DNA of 34,955 nucleotides from Gammaproteobacteria bacterium (lineage in GTDB: Bacteria; Pseudomonadota; Gammaproteobacteria; DSM-16500). This document shows, in pieces, positions 1 to 8,341 of the stretch (positions are counted from its first letter, which is position 1; each line of letters opens with the position of its first letter). The stretch is taken from assembly GCA_027356065.1 (NCBI GenBank), contig DAIEGU010000168.1, positions 1 through 34,955 of the forward strand. The letters are read 5' to 3'. The translations under genes and the position numbers were made by a program. The notes under the pieces are model-generated. The model was not told the DNA's origin. It did no database searches and saw only the letters and a list, made by a program, of their open reading frames with translations.

Positions 1-20
1 CGCCTGTTCAGGATGACACA
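1..20. repeat. Edge of a dispersed intergenic repeat (GTCATCCTG type)
   Basis: Positions 9-17 read CAGGATGAC, the reverse complement of GTCATCCTG. The same 9-mer opens a palindromic repeat at 29333-29341 between infC and rpmI. Intergenic palindromes beginning this way are common in many proteobacterial genomes (from memory). The element is cut by the window edge, so only one end is seen. Positions 21-66 hold nothing recognisable. Confidence 0.35.
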
Positions 21-66
21 GTTGAATTATGCAGCAACGCCTTTACAAAGAGAGAGTTATTTTAAT

Positions 67-738
67 TTAAAATTTCTTTTTTGATTTAATTAAAAGAAAC
101 GCTGGGTATATGTCACCATTAATTCTCTCAATACTATCTTCAGCTTCTTCTATGTAAACATTTAATTCAAAATGTCGAATAAAATAAGAAGATATATATT
201 CACTTAATGTATGCGTTGGTTCGCGAATCTCGAATTGTCCATCAAATATTTTCACATCAATTATTTCTTTTAAAAAATAATCTTTTGGATGTTTTCTTTT
301 TTCTAAAAATTGATAAATGGGATGTCCAACGAGAAAAATAAAACTCCCACCTGGTTTTAATACGCGATTGACTTCTTGAAAAATAGGTTGCATGTCAGGA
401 GAGGCTTGTAATGCATATTTACTACATACAATATCAAAAAAATTATCGGGAAATGGAACATTTTCAAAATAAGCTTCCTTAATTTCAGCTTTATTTTCTG
501 TATGCTGCAGGGCTAGTGTTACCATCGATGATGAGGCATCTATTCCATACACTGATGCGCCTCGTTTGCTAAATGTATTTAAGTCGTGACCATCACCACA
601 GCCTAAATCTAATAATTTTTTGTTTGCCAAATCAAGATCAAATTGTGAATGATAAATGTCGGTCGCTTTTTGATTTTTTTCTAAAAAAATTGTCGAATAT
701 TTTTCTGCGTGTAAATCATATTTAGTAGGTTGTTCCAT
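67..738 (-). CDS. Class I SAM-dependent methyltransferase
   Basis: A small soluble methyltransferase of the UbiE/Methyltransf_11 type; the substrate cannot be told from sequence. Motif I is LLDLGCGDGHDL, the SAM-binding glycine loop. An acidic residue at the end of strand 2 follows (VYGIDASSSM), then the motif around NFFDIVCSKYALQ and the post-motif VNRVLKPGGSF typical of this fold. The open frame runs up to 816, but the 26 extra residues there look non-coding, and the domain begins naturally at MEQPTKYDLHAEKYS, so the start is placed at 738 (223 aa). It is a single gene on the minus strand, divergent from the pilin-like gene, with no operon partner in view on its downstream side because the window ends. 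Confidence 0.8.
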   Translation of the reverse strand: MEQPTKYDLHAEKYSTIFLEKNQKATDIYHSQFDLDLANKKLLDLGCGDGHDLNTFSKRGASVYGIDASSSMVTLALQHTENKAEIKEAYFENVPFPDNFFDIVCSKYALQASPDMQPIFQEVNRVLKPGGSFIFLVGHPIYQFLEKRKHPKDYFLKEIIDVKIFDGQFEIREPTHTLSEYISSYFIRHFELNVYIEEAEDSIERINGDIYPAFLLIKSKKKF

Positions 739-913
739 GATTACTGTCCATGTTATGAGGTTAGACCAAGTCTTTTTGATAGTCAGGATGGTATCACTAC
801 GTTGATTCTTATTCAATTTTGCTGTTGGGTTGCTTTGAGGATAGTTATTTCTTAATAAATTCTAATTTTTCAGGGATTACTATATATATAGTTATTATCA
901 GTAGGGATTTCTT

Positions 914-1333
914 ATGACTATTAAACATTCAGTGCAAGGTTTTGCATTAATTGGGCTGATAATAACAATTGTTATAATTGGTATTTTAGCTGCGATTGCA
1001 GTTCCCTTTTTTCAAAATTCCACAAAACGAGTAGATTACAGTGAAGTTATTCAAGCAACAGCTCCTTACAAAGTTGGAGTTGAGCAGTGTTATCAAAGTT
1101 TGAAAACTTTAACAGGTTGTAATGCGGGAGCGAATAATATTCCCTCTGCTATTACTATACCTGCTGGTGCTGTTAATTCTCTCACCGTAACAAACGGTGT
1201 GATTAGTGTTATACCTGTCGCACAAAATGGTATAACGGCTGACGATACTTATATTCTTACTCCGAATGTTGTTAATAATGCACTTGTGTGGAGTAGTAGC
1301 GGTGGTGGTGTTGTAGCAGGTTATGCTAAATAA
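914..1333 (+). CDS. Type IV pilin-like protein, lacks Glu5
   Basis: A 139-aa prepilin. It has a short basic leader ending in Gly9 and then the hydrophobic stalk FALIGLIITIVIIGILAAIAVPFF, which prepilin peptidase would cut after Gly9. Mature pilins normally carry Glu at position 5 (FTLIE). Here that residue is Gly14 (codon GGG at 953-955), so the charge used for subunit docking and N-terminal methylation is missing. The globular part has two cysteines (C59 and C69, in VEQCYQ and LTGCNAG) spaced as in Legionella-type pilins, and a Gly/Ser-rich C-terminus. The start has an AGGGA-like ribosome site 8-9 bases upstream. No other pil genes are nearby. It may be a minor pilin, a pseudopilin or a decaying copy. 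Confidence 0.8.
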   Translation: MTIKHSVQGFALIGLIITIVIIGILAAIAVPFFQNSTKRVDYSEVIQATAPYKVGVEQCYQSLKTLTGCNAGANNIPSAITIPAGAVNSLTVTNGVISVIPVAQNGITADDTYILTPNVVNNALVWSSSGGGVVAGYAK

Positions 1334-1380
1334 TCTTTATTAATTTAACTTTCCTTTTTCCTTTGCTTGTCTACTGACGG

Positions 1381-1469
1381 AATTAGCCAAGAATGCCCCC
1401 TCTTCCGCTGCAATCATTATTGACTTAATAAAATAAGTGGGCGGGAGAGGGGGGCGTTCTTGGTTAATT
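1381..1469. terminator. Very long hairpin between convergent genes
   Basis: The left arm 1381-1408 and right arm 1441-1469 pair over 28 positions with three G-U wobbles and one bulged base. They are separated by a 32-base AT-rich loop. Weaker pairing continues outward to about 1366 and 1495. It lies between the ends of the pilin gene (+) and mfd (-), so it can stop transcription from both sides. The length is far beyond a normal terminator, so it may be an inserted palindromic repeat element that took over this role. Confidence 0.6.
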
Positions 1470-1514
1470 TTATCAGTGAATTACCGGCCTAGACAAAAAT
1501 AACAAATACAAATT

Positions 1515-4500
1515 TTACTGGAGTTTTTCTAACAACTGATCAACCAATGTAATTCGATCTTTAATATCATGCGGCCCTAAAGTAAAGCGCAGGCGAGTGG
1601 GGCCTTCAAGTTTGAATGTTTTTGCTTGCAGCTGAATTAATTTGATAATTGTTTCTGGTTTTACGTTAGGTTTCTCAGTGAATTCAAACTTACCGCCTTT
1701 TTCGCCGGCATCAATTTTTGCTATACCTAACGCATCAGCTTTTAATTTCAACTCACTTAATGCAAATAAATTTTTCAGCGCATTAGGTAATAAGCCAAAT
1801 CGGTCTATCATCTCAACTTGAATTTCATCTAACTCAGCAACGGTTTTGGCATTAGCAATTCGTTTGTAAAATTGTAAGCGCAATTGCACATCACCTAAAT
1901 AATCTTCTGGAATTAATGCAGTTATATGTAAATCAATTTCAGAACGATGATGTAATAATGATTTTTCAAGATCAGGTTCTTTCCCTTCTTTTAATGCATC
2001 AACGGCACGTGAAAGTAAATCCATATAAAGTGTAAAACCTATTTCTTGCATGTCACCACTTTGTCCTTCACCTAATAATTCACCTGCACCACGAATTTCA
2101 AGATCATGTGTCGCCAAGGTGAAACCTATACCAAGATCATCAAAAGAAGATATGGCATCTAAGCGTTTTTCGGCATCGGCTGTTATCATATCGCGTGGGG
2201 GCACTAATAAATAAGCATAAGCTTGATGATGTGAACGACCAACACGACCGCGTAATTGATGTAATTGAGCAATACCAAATTTATCGGCACGATTAATAAT
2301 AATGGTATTTGCAGTTGGAATATCAATGCCGCTTTCAATAATGGTTGAACATACTAATACATTATAACGACGATGATAAAATTCTGACATGACACGTTCG
2401 AGGTCGCGTTCATGCATTTGCCCGTGCGCAACAGCTGTCCGTGCTTCACCGACCAAGGCCGCAATTTCCTCAGCTTTTTTGTTTATGGTTGATACATCAT
2501 TATGTAGAAAGTAAACTTGGCCGCCGCGCATGATTTCACGTTGAATTGCTTCTTGAATAATTTGATCTTGATATTCATGTACAAATGTTTTAACAGATAA
2601 GCGACGTAAAGGCGGTGTAGCAATCACAGATAAATCACGAATGCCCGCTAACGCCATATTCAGTGTTCGAGGAATAGGTGTTGCTGTTAAAGTAAGAATA
2701 TCAACCATTGCGCGTAATGCTTTTAATTTTTCTTTTTGTTTTACACCAAAGCGATGTTCTTCGTCGATGATAACTAATCCTAATGATTTAAATTTAATAT
2801 CATCTTGTAATAATTTATGTGTACCAACCACTACATCTAATTTACCGTCTTCTAATTTTTGTAAAATAGCTTTTTGTTCTTTTGCAGTGCGAAACCGTGA
2901 CAACATTTCCACTTGAATAGGCCAATCAGCAAAACGATCTTGGAAATTTTGAAAGTGTTGTTGTGCAAGCAGTGTCGTTGGAACTAATAGGGCGACTTGT
3001 TTATCGTTTTGTACCGCTAAAAATGCAGCGCGTAATGCAACTTCAGTTTTACCAAAACCAACATCACCACAAATAACTCTGTCCATGGGTTTTGTCGATG
3101 TCATGTCAGCAAATACTTGGTCTATCGCATTTAATTGATCAGGTGTTTCTTCGAAGGGAAAACCGGCAGCAAATGCAGAATATTGGTCTTGTGGAATGTC
3201 ATATGTGTGTCCAGAACGTGCTGCACGTTTTGCATAAAGATCGAGTAATTCGGCAGCAACATCACGTGCTTTTTCAGCCGCTTTGCGTTTTGAGCGTGAC
3301 CATTGTTCAGTGCCTAATTTATTAGTAGGTGTTTGTTCGGGGTTTGCTCCAGAATATCGACTAATTAAATGCAAAGAGGCAACCGGTACATATAATTTAT
3401 CACCGCCTTGGTATTCTAATGTTAGGAATTCACCAATCTGTTCGCCGATTTTTAATGTTTGTAAACCACGATAACGACCAACACCATGATCAATGTGAAC
3501 AACAGGATCATCTATTTTTAATTCGGTTAAATCACGAATGAGAGCATCTGGATCTTGTATGGATTTTTTTCGCAAACGTCGCTGCATGACGCGTTTGCCA
3601 TATAAGTGCGTTTCAGTTAGTAATGTGAATGCAGGATCTTCAAGACAAAAACCTTCTTCTAATGGAGCAACAACAATGGCATGTGTTTCATTACTTGCAA
3701 TAAACTCCTGCCAGGAGTGAAAATATTTTGGCGACAATGAAATACTGCGAAATAATTGCAATAATACTTCACGTCTTCCCATGGTTTCTGCGCAAAATAA
3801 AATGCGTCCAGTATAATTGGTAACGAACTGTTGCAAAGGAGCAAGCGGTTGAGACGCTTTGTGATTGATATCAAGAACGGGTGCTTTCTTGGTATTAAAG
3901 TTATATCTATTTTTATTACTATGATTAATTAGTACGTGTGGGTAACGTTTTATTTGTGTTTTAATCGTTTCTACAGAAAGAAATAAATGCTGTGGTGATA
4001 ACAGCGGTCGAGTAATATCATAGCGACCTTGTTCATAACGAGAAGCAATTTCCTGAGAAAATTCTTCTGCTTTGAGATTAATATCATCGACTGTGAAGAT
4101 AATTGTGTTATCAGGAAGATAATCAAATAACGTTGCCGTCTTTTCAAAAAAGAAAGGTAGGTAATATTCTATGCCAGGAGAAGAAATGCCTTCGCTGATA
4201 TCTTGATAAACAGGGCATTTAAGCGGATTGCCGCTAAATTGACTACGAAATTGTTGTCTGAAGTGTTCAATGGCTTCTTCCGTCATTGGAAATTCTTTAG
4301 CAGGAAGCAAGCGAATTTCTTGTATCTTTTCTAATGTGCGTTGGGTCTCAGGCGAAAAGATGCGAATAGAATCCACTTCATTATCAAACAAATCAATACG
4401 AAAAGGTGTTTTGCTTCCCATAGGAAATAAATCAATGAGAGAACCACGTATGGCAAATTCACCATGTTCACGAACTTGGCTGACACTATGATAGCTCGCA

Positions 4501-4952
4501 CTGGTAAGCCGAGTGCGTAATATATCCAGGTTAAGTTTATCGCCGATTTTTAATATGAAACTACAGCTATCTAAATAATCTTTAGGCGGTAAAAAATGTG
4601 ACAGTGTAGAAATTGTTGTGATCACTGCCCCTTGTTGCAAGTAAGGTATTCGATAAAGTGTCGCTAATCGTTCAGAAATAATATCTTGATGCGGTGAAAA
4701 ATGATCATAAGGTAATGTTTCCCAATCAGGAAAAGCAAGCAAAGGGATACTTTCGCCGCCAAAAAAATTTAGCTCGTCAATTAAATGGGAAACAGAAAGT
4801 GAATCTGGCGCAATAATTAAAATAGGGCGATTTCTTTCTGTAATGGCTGAAGCTAATGCCAATCCCTTGGCAGCGCCTTCTAATTGGTCCCAATAAATAG
4901 TTTCTCCAGCTGAATTTGACAGAGGAGGGTGGAAAATGTCGGTTTTTTGCAT
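1515..4952 (-). CDS. mfd: Transcription-repair coupling factor Mfd
   Basis: An ATP-driven DNA translocase that pushes stalled RNA polymerase off damaged DNA and recruits UvrA. Its 1145 aa match the usual length (about 1150). The N-terminal third is the UvrB-like module that binds UvrA. The CarD-like RNA polymerase interaction domain begins near residue 475 (DPVVHIDHGVGRYRGL). The superfamily 2 helicase core follows, with Walker A GDVGFGKT near residue 628 and the DEEH box near residue 728; the translocase lobe contains HGQMHERDLE and the QLRGRVGRS motif. The C-terminal TRCF domain closes the protein. It is monocistronic, convergent with the pilin gene and divergent from the secreted protein at 5189. 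uvrB lies about 15 kb away in the same window. Confidence 0.98.
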   Translation of the reverse strand: MQKTDIFHPPLSNSAGETIYWDQLEGAAKGLALASAITERNRPILIIAPDSLSVSHLIDELNFFGGESIPLLAFPDWETLPYDHFSPHQDIISERLATLYRIPYLQQGAVITTISTLSHFLPPKDYLDSCSFILKIGDKLNLDILRTRLTSASYHSVSQVREHGEFAIRGSLIDLFPMGSKTPFRIDLFDNEVDSIRIFSPETQRTLEKIQEIRLLPAKEFPMTEEAIEHFRQQFRSQFSGNPLKCPVYQDISEGISSPGIEYYLPFFFEKTATLFDYLPDNTIIFTVDDINLKAEEFSQEIASRYEQGRYDITRPLLSPQHLFLSVETIKTQIKRYPHVLINHSNKNRYNFNTKKAPVLDINHKASQPLAPLQQFVTNYTGRILFCAETMGRREVLLQLFRSISLSPKYFHSWQEFIASNETHAIVVAPLEEGFCLEDPAFTLLTETHLYGKRVMQRRLRKKSIQDPDALIRDLTELKIDDPVVHIDHGVGRYRGLQTLKIGEQIGEFLTLEYQGGDKLYVPVASLHLISRYSGANPEQTPTNKLGTEQWSRSKRKAAEKARDVAAELLDLYAKRAARSGHTYDIPQDQYSAFAAGFPFEETPDQLNAIDQVFADMTSTKPMDRVICGDVGFGKTEVALRAAFLAVQNDKQVALLVPTTLLAQQHFQNFQDRFADWPIQVEMLSRFRTAKEQKAILQKLEDGKLDVVVGTHKLLQDDIKFKSLGLVIIDEEHRFGVKQKEKLKALRAMVDILTLTATPIPRTLNMALAGIRDLSVIATPPLRRLSVKTFVHEYQDQIIQEAIQREIMRGGQVYFLHNDVSTINKKAEEIAALVGEARTAVAHGQMHERDLERVMSEFYHRRYNVLVCSTIIESGIDIPTANTIIINRADKFGIAQLHQLRGRVGRSHHQAYAYLLVPPRDMITADAEKRLDAISSFDDLGIGFTLATHDLEIRGAGELLGEGQSGDMQEIGFTLYMDLLSRAVDALKEGKEPDLEKSLLHHRSEIDLHITALIPEDYLGDVQLRLQFYKRIANAKTVAELDEIQVEMIDRFGLLPNALKNLFALSELKLKADALGIAKIDAGEKGGKFEFTEKPNVKPETIIKLIQLQAKTFKLEGPTRLRFTLGPHDIKDRITLVDQLLEKLQ

Positions 4953-5037
4953 GATTTCGTTTTTAGGCTGGTGAGTTGTTTTGGCTATTTTAGCAGCTGA
5001 GAACAGAATGGAAAGGTATTTTTGTGGGAATGAATCT

Positions 5038-5112
5038 GCGCGTTTCGCGCTCTGTGATGGATCCCGTTCGCCCTGAGACGACGCGAACAGCGCGCCTCCT
5101 CAGCTGACGTAT
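5038..5112. repeat. GC-rich REP-like palindromic cluster
   Basis: This GC-rich patch stands out in AT-rich surroundings. It contains a small hairpin GCGCG-TTT-CGCGC (5038-5050) and a second stem GTTCGC (5066-5071) / GCGAAC (5083-5088) around an 11-base loop CCTGAGACGAC. The second stem-loop matches, in inverse orientation, the hairpin at 18064-18086, which has the same stem and an 11-base loop of related sequence. It lies between the divergent mfd and 5189 genes. Confidence 0.5.
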
Positions 5113-5188
5113 CCCCACGAATATTACTAGTAACCATAAATTAACTTGCATAGAATAAACGACACAAAATTATTCATGGGTATAAGCA

Positions 5189-5881
5189 ATGAAAAAAACC
5201 ACTCTTTTTATCTTTAGTATGATGTTTTCTTTGTCGGGTTGGGCGGCTGATTATTCGCAATTACTCAATAAAATAACGCTACAATTGAATTCTCAACAAT
5301 GGATCACAACTAAAACAGCGCTTGTGAGTGTGGCAGTCAATGCTTCGGTAACTGGCCAAGGGATAGAAAAAGTACAAACGGATGTCATGCAAAAGCTAAA
5401 CCAGCTTGCTACAGGTGATTGGCATATTCTTTCGTTTGATAGACAGCAAGATAAATCCGGTCTTGAAAGCGTGCAAATCATGGCGCAAGCGCGTTTAGAA
5501 CAAAGTAACCTTGGTAATTTGCGTGATAAAGCGAAATCAGTTAGTAAGCCAGGCGAAACTTTTACGATTGATAGCGTTCAATTTACTCCTAGCGATGCAG
5601 AAATTCAGCAGGCGAATATCAGCTTGAGAAACAATATTTATCAGCAAGCTAAAGTTGAACTAGATTCATTAAATAAAATTTATCCTGATCAAAAATATTA
5701 TCTGTATCAAATTAATTTCGTCATGCAGCCTGTTATGCCGGTGGCCAATATGATGATAGAAAAAGTGGCTTCTGCATCAGCTATGTCACCACCTTTGGCA
5801 GTTGGTAATAAACAAGAACTACAGGCAATGGTTGTATTTGCTGCTATGCCAGACGTGATGCAAAAGTTGGTACATAGTTAA
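5189..5881 (+). CDS. Secreted SIMPL-like (DUF541-like) protein
   Basis: A 230-aa exported protein of unknown function. It begins with a clear signal peptide (MKKTTLFIFSMMFSLSGWA) and likely cleavage before ADYS. The mature part has alternating strands and helices (VSVAVNASVTGQG, a DVMQKLNQL helix, WHILSFDRQQDKSGLE, a helix LGNLRDKAKS, then LRNNIYQQAKVELDSLNK). This order resembles SIMPL/DUF541 periplasmic proteins. The resemblance is by pattern only and could be wrong. No metal site or catalytic motif is evident. There is no strong ribosome site; the gene stands alone, 100 bp ahead of the phosphodiesterase gene. Confidence 0.7.
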   Translation: MKKTTLFIFSMMFSLSGWAADYSQLLNKITLQLNSQQWITTKTALVSVAVNASVTGQGIEKVQTDVMQKLNQLATGDWHILSFDRQQDKSGLESVQIMAQARLEQSNLGNLRDKAKSVSKPGETFTIDSVQFTPSDAEIQQANISLRNNIYQQAKVELDSLNKIYPDQKYYLYQINFVMQPVMPVANMMIEKVASASAMSPPLAVGNKQELQAMVVFAAMPDVMQKLVHS

Positions 5882-5988
5882 TATGATTAATTCACTGCTT
5901 AGGTTTTTTATACTTCAACGAGAAAGCTTCTATTAAAAGAATATTTTTTTAACTTTAATTGTTATTAGTGTTATAGGAATTCATTTGC

Positions 5989-6759
5989 GTGACGGTATTA
6001 TTCGATTTTAATCCTCCAGTTATTGCTCATCGTGGTGCGAGTGCTTATGCACCTGAAAATACCATGATTGCTTTTGTAAAAGCGGCCCAACTTGGTATTA
6101 AATGGATTGAATTTGATGTGATGCAGGCAGCGTGCGGCGAACCTATTATATTTCACGATGATTTACTTGATCGTACTACCAATCGAAGAGGGGATGTTAA
6201 TCATTATCCATACGTTGATTTACGGTCATTAGACGCGGGCTCGTGGTTTGATACTCGATTTGCAGGTGAAAAAATTCCTGCGTTAAAAGAAGTCATGGAA
6301 TTTTTGCAAACATATAAAATGTTTGCGAATGTAGAAATAAAATCATTAACTGGAAAAGAAGCACCGTTGGTTAAGCGTGTATTGGCTGAGATGGTAGCTT
6401 ATCCAGAAATGCAAAATAATATTTTATATTCGAGTTTTTCAGTGGATGCTTTATATCTATTACGCAAAAATTCACCGAATTGTTCTTTGGGATTATTGTT
6501 GCATGAGTGGGAACCAAGCTGGGAAAAGATTTGTGCTGAGTTGAATTGTGTATCGGTGCATGTTAATCATGAAATTATGACACTTCATGCAGCTGAAAAA
6601 ATTAAGTCTTTGGGAAAAAAATTATTATGTTATACAGTGAATGATCTTGCTCGTGCATTAGAACTTTATTCATGGGGAGTTGATGCTGTATTTAGCGATG
6701 TGCCTGATAAAATTGTGGCGGGGCTTAATAAAAATGCTTCTCGCAGTTGTATAGGTTAA
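5989..6759 (+). CDS. Glycerophosphodiester phosphodiesterase
   Basis: Hydrolyses glycerophosphodiesters from phospholipid turnover to glycerol-3-phosphate and an alcohol. It is 256 aa with no signal peptide, so it is cytoplasmic like UgpQ rather than periplasmic like GlpQ. GDPD family signatures are clear: HRGASAYAPENT with catalytic His14 and Glu23, metal ligands Glu41 and Asp43 in WIEFDV, and catalytic His56 in IIFHDD. The late motif VNDLARALELYSWGVDAVFSD matches the family's C-terminal end. The start is GTG with TAGGAA about 10 bases upstream. It is followed 26 bp later by cvpA on the same strand, so the two are probably co-transcribed. Confidence 0.93.
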   Translation: MTVLFDFNPPVIAHRGASAYAPENTMIAFVKAAQLGIKWIEFDVMQAACGEPIIFHDDLLDRTTNRRGDVNHYPYVDLRSLDAGSWFDTRFAGEKIPALKEVMEFLQTYKMFANVEIKSLTGKEAPLVKRVLAEMVAYPEMQNNILYSSFSVDALYLLRKNSPNCSLGLLLHEWEPSWEKICAELNCVSVHVNHEIMTLHAAEKIKSLGKKLLCYTVNDLARALELYSWGVDAVFSDVPDKIVAGLNKNASRSCIG

Positions 6760-6785
6760 ATAATTCGTTCATAGAAGGATAAATT

Positions 6786-7400
6786 ATGCTAAGTTTTAAT
6801 TGGGTTGATTATGTCTTGCTAATTATTTTTCTTCTTTCCATCATTAGTGGATTGATGAGGGGATTAGTAAAAGAAGTAATGTCTCTAGTAACATTAGTTG
6901 CAGCATTTGTTATTGCAATTATGTTTGCAAATCCACTTGCAATTAAATTTACTAGTTCGGAAACAGTGCAAAATGCTGTTAGCCATGCTTCAGGCGCTTC
7001 TCAGTCTGTGTCCTATATTGCTATTGCTGTTAGCTTTGCTTTATTGTTTGTTGCGGTGATTATTTTGGGTGCTATTCTCAGCTTCTTTCTTAATTTAGCA
7101 CTTCAAACAGGCGTTCTTGGATTTGGCAATCGATTGTTTGGCGGCGTTTTTGGTGTTGTGCGCGGTTTCATTGTTAATTTAGTTATTATCTTTATTGTGC
7201 AACTGACTCCGTTGAATGCGGAAGCTTGGTGGCAAGATTCGGAAATAGTTGCAGCTTATCAACCTGCTGTCACTTGGCTGGGCAACATCGTATCGCCTAG
7301 CTTAGCAGATTTAAAAGAAAGATTTGGTAAGACAATTGAAAATGTAAATGAAAAAATACAGCATGTAACGGGAGCATCCAGTAAATCAAAAGCAAAGTAA
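6786..7400 (+). CDS. cvpA: CvpA family inner-membrane protein
   Basis: A 204-aa membrane protein of the CvpA/colicin V production family. It has a short N-terminus (NWVDYVLLIIFLLSIISGLMRGLVKEVMSL) typical of the family. About four hydrophobic segments (residues about 7-25, 30-48, 75-105 and 120-145) precede a soluble, Lys-rich tail. In many gammaproteobacteria cvpA precedes purF; here the downstream side is a hairpin and convergent genes. The start has AAGGA about 8 bases upstream. Its role in envelope homeostasis is known only for relatives. Confidence 0.9.
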   Translation: MLSFNWVDYVLLIIFLLSIISGLMRGLVKEVMSLVTLVAAFVIAIMFANPLAIKFTSSETVQNAVSHASGASQSVSYIAIAVSFALLFVAVIILGAILSFFLNLALQTGVLGFGNRLFGGVFGVVRGFIVNLVIIFIVQLTPLNAEAWWQDSEIVAAYQPAVTWLGNIVSPSLADLKERFGKTIENVNEKIQHVTGASSKSKAK

Positions 7401-7402
7401 TG

Positions 7403-7429
7403 ACCTGAACGAATCAGCTTCGTATAGGT
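7403..7429. terminator. Hairpin after cvpA
   Basis: The stem ACCTGAACGA / TCGTATAGGT is ten pairs with one mismatch and one wobble around a 7-base loop, followed by a moderately T-rich stretch. It lies between the convergent cvpA and the orphan gene ending at 7452. Confidence 0.5.
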
Positions 7430-7451
7430 TCTTTACATCATTTTCTTTGAT

Positions 7452-8105
7452 TTATGGTTTCCCAGGCTTCAATGTGACTGCTGGACGCTCCTCAGGAGAA
7501 AATTTAAATTTTTTATTTTCTCCATGTGGCGCATGACCTTCTACAAGCACTACACCTCCTCCATTTTGGTTTAGCATAGCTAGCTGTTCACTACCTAGTT
7601 TCATGAAATTTACTATTACGTTAGGTTTTTTCTGATTTAGATTTGATGCTAGTTTCATTTTCATATTAGGTATTATTGATAATGTAGGTTGAATTTCTTT
7701 TTGTCCTGCTGGCAATTTCATCCCTTCAGCGCCTGCAACCATTATTTTTAATACCGTAGGTATAGTCCTTACACCTTGTTCTTTCTCATCGATTAAACCG
7801 GTTGCTGATTTCACATTACTTTCGCTTTGTGCATATGCAATTGCATCTTTCTCATTATCGAATAAAAGAAATTCGCTTTTTCCTTTAAATGAATTTTGAA
7901 TATCTTGTTGAGTGACAGATTTAGATTTACCTATCATTTCGTTTGTACTGCGAGAAACTAATATATTTCTTGCTGCATGTGTTACTGGGATCGATAAGCC
8001 GACTGTATAATAGGGTTTTGTTTCTAATTGGGGGTCCTGGATATCTTTCCATCCATCGTACGGTTCGGGTTTTTTACCAAAAAAAAAGTGTCTAATAAAT
8101 GTCAT
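7452..8105 (-). CDS. Orphan protein next to ankyrin effectors
   Basis: A 217-aa protein with no family that I recognise. ATG at 8105 is preferred over GTG at 8114 because GGGAG lies about 8 bases ahead of it. The N-terminus is MTFIRHFFFGKKPEPYDGW. The middle contains LFDNEKDAIAYAQSESNVKSATG, which looks like a small alpha/beta unit. The end is Pro/Lys-rich (PEERPAVTLKPGKP) with no membrane segment. It is transcribed in the same direction as the two ankyrin paralogs, 237 bp beyond the end of the first, so it may belong to the same accessory block. A translocated substrate is possible but only guessed from position. Confidence 0.55.
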   Translation of the reverse strand: MTFIRHFFFGKKPEPYDGWKDIQDPQLETKPYYTVGLSIPVTHAARNILVSRSTNEMIGKSKSVTQQDIQNSFKGKSEFLLFDNEKDAIAYAQSESNVKSATGLIDEKEQGVRTIPTVLKIMVAGAEGMKLPAGQKEIQPTLSIIPNMKMKLASNLNQKKPNVIVNFMKLGSEQLAMLNQNGGGVVLVEGHAPHGENKKFKFSPEERPAVTLKPGKP

Positions 8106-8341
8106 AACTATCACTCCCGTTTTAATATTAGTTATGATTTAAATATATCTCATATTTTTTATTATTTAATTAAATCAGTAAGGTCAATTTTTTTATTAAC
8201 TTCAGGGTTACAACTTAATAATAAAAATAATAATTTTTTAATCGAAACAACCCTAAGCATATTTTATTCAGCTTAAAGACCATAGATAGCAATTAATAAA
8301 TCAGTGGCTTAGGATGCTGATATTATAAAACACCGCATTTT

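Noticed and set aside
739-816. N-terminal extension of the methyltransferase
   Set aside because: 26 residues without domain similarity; the natural domain start is the ATG at 738.
851-867. PmrA box before the pilin gene (CTTAAT-AAATT-CTAATT)
   Set aside because: The second half-site has two mismatches, unlike the exact repeats at the ankyrin genes.
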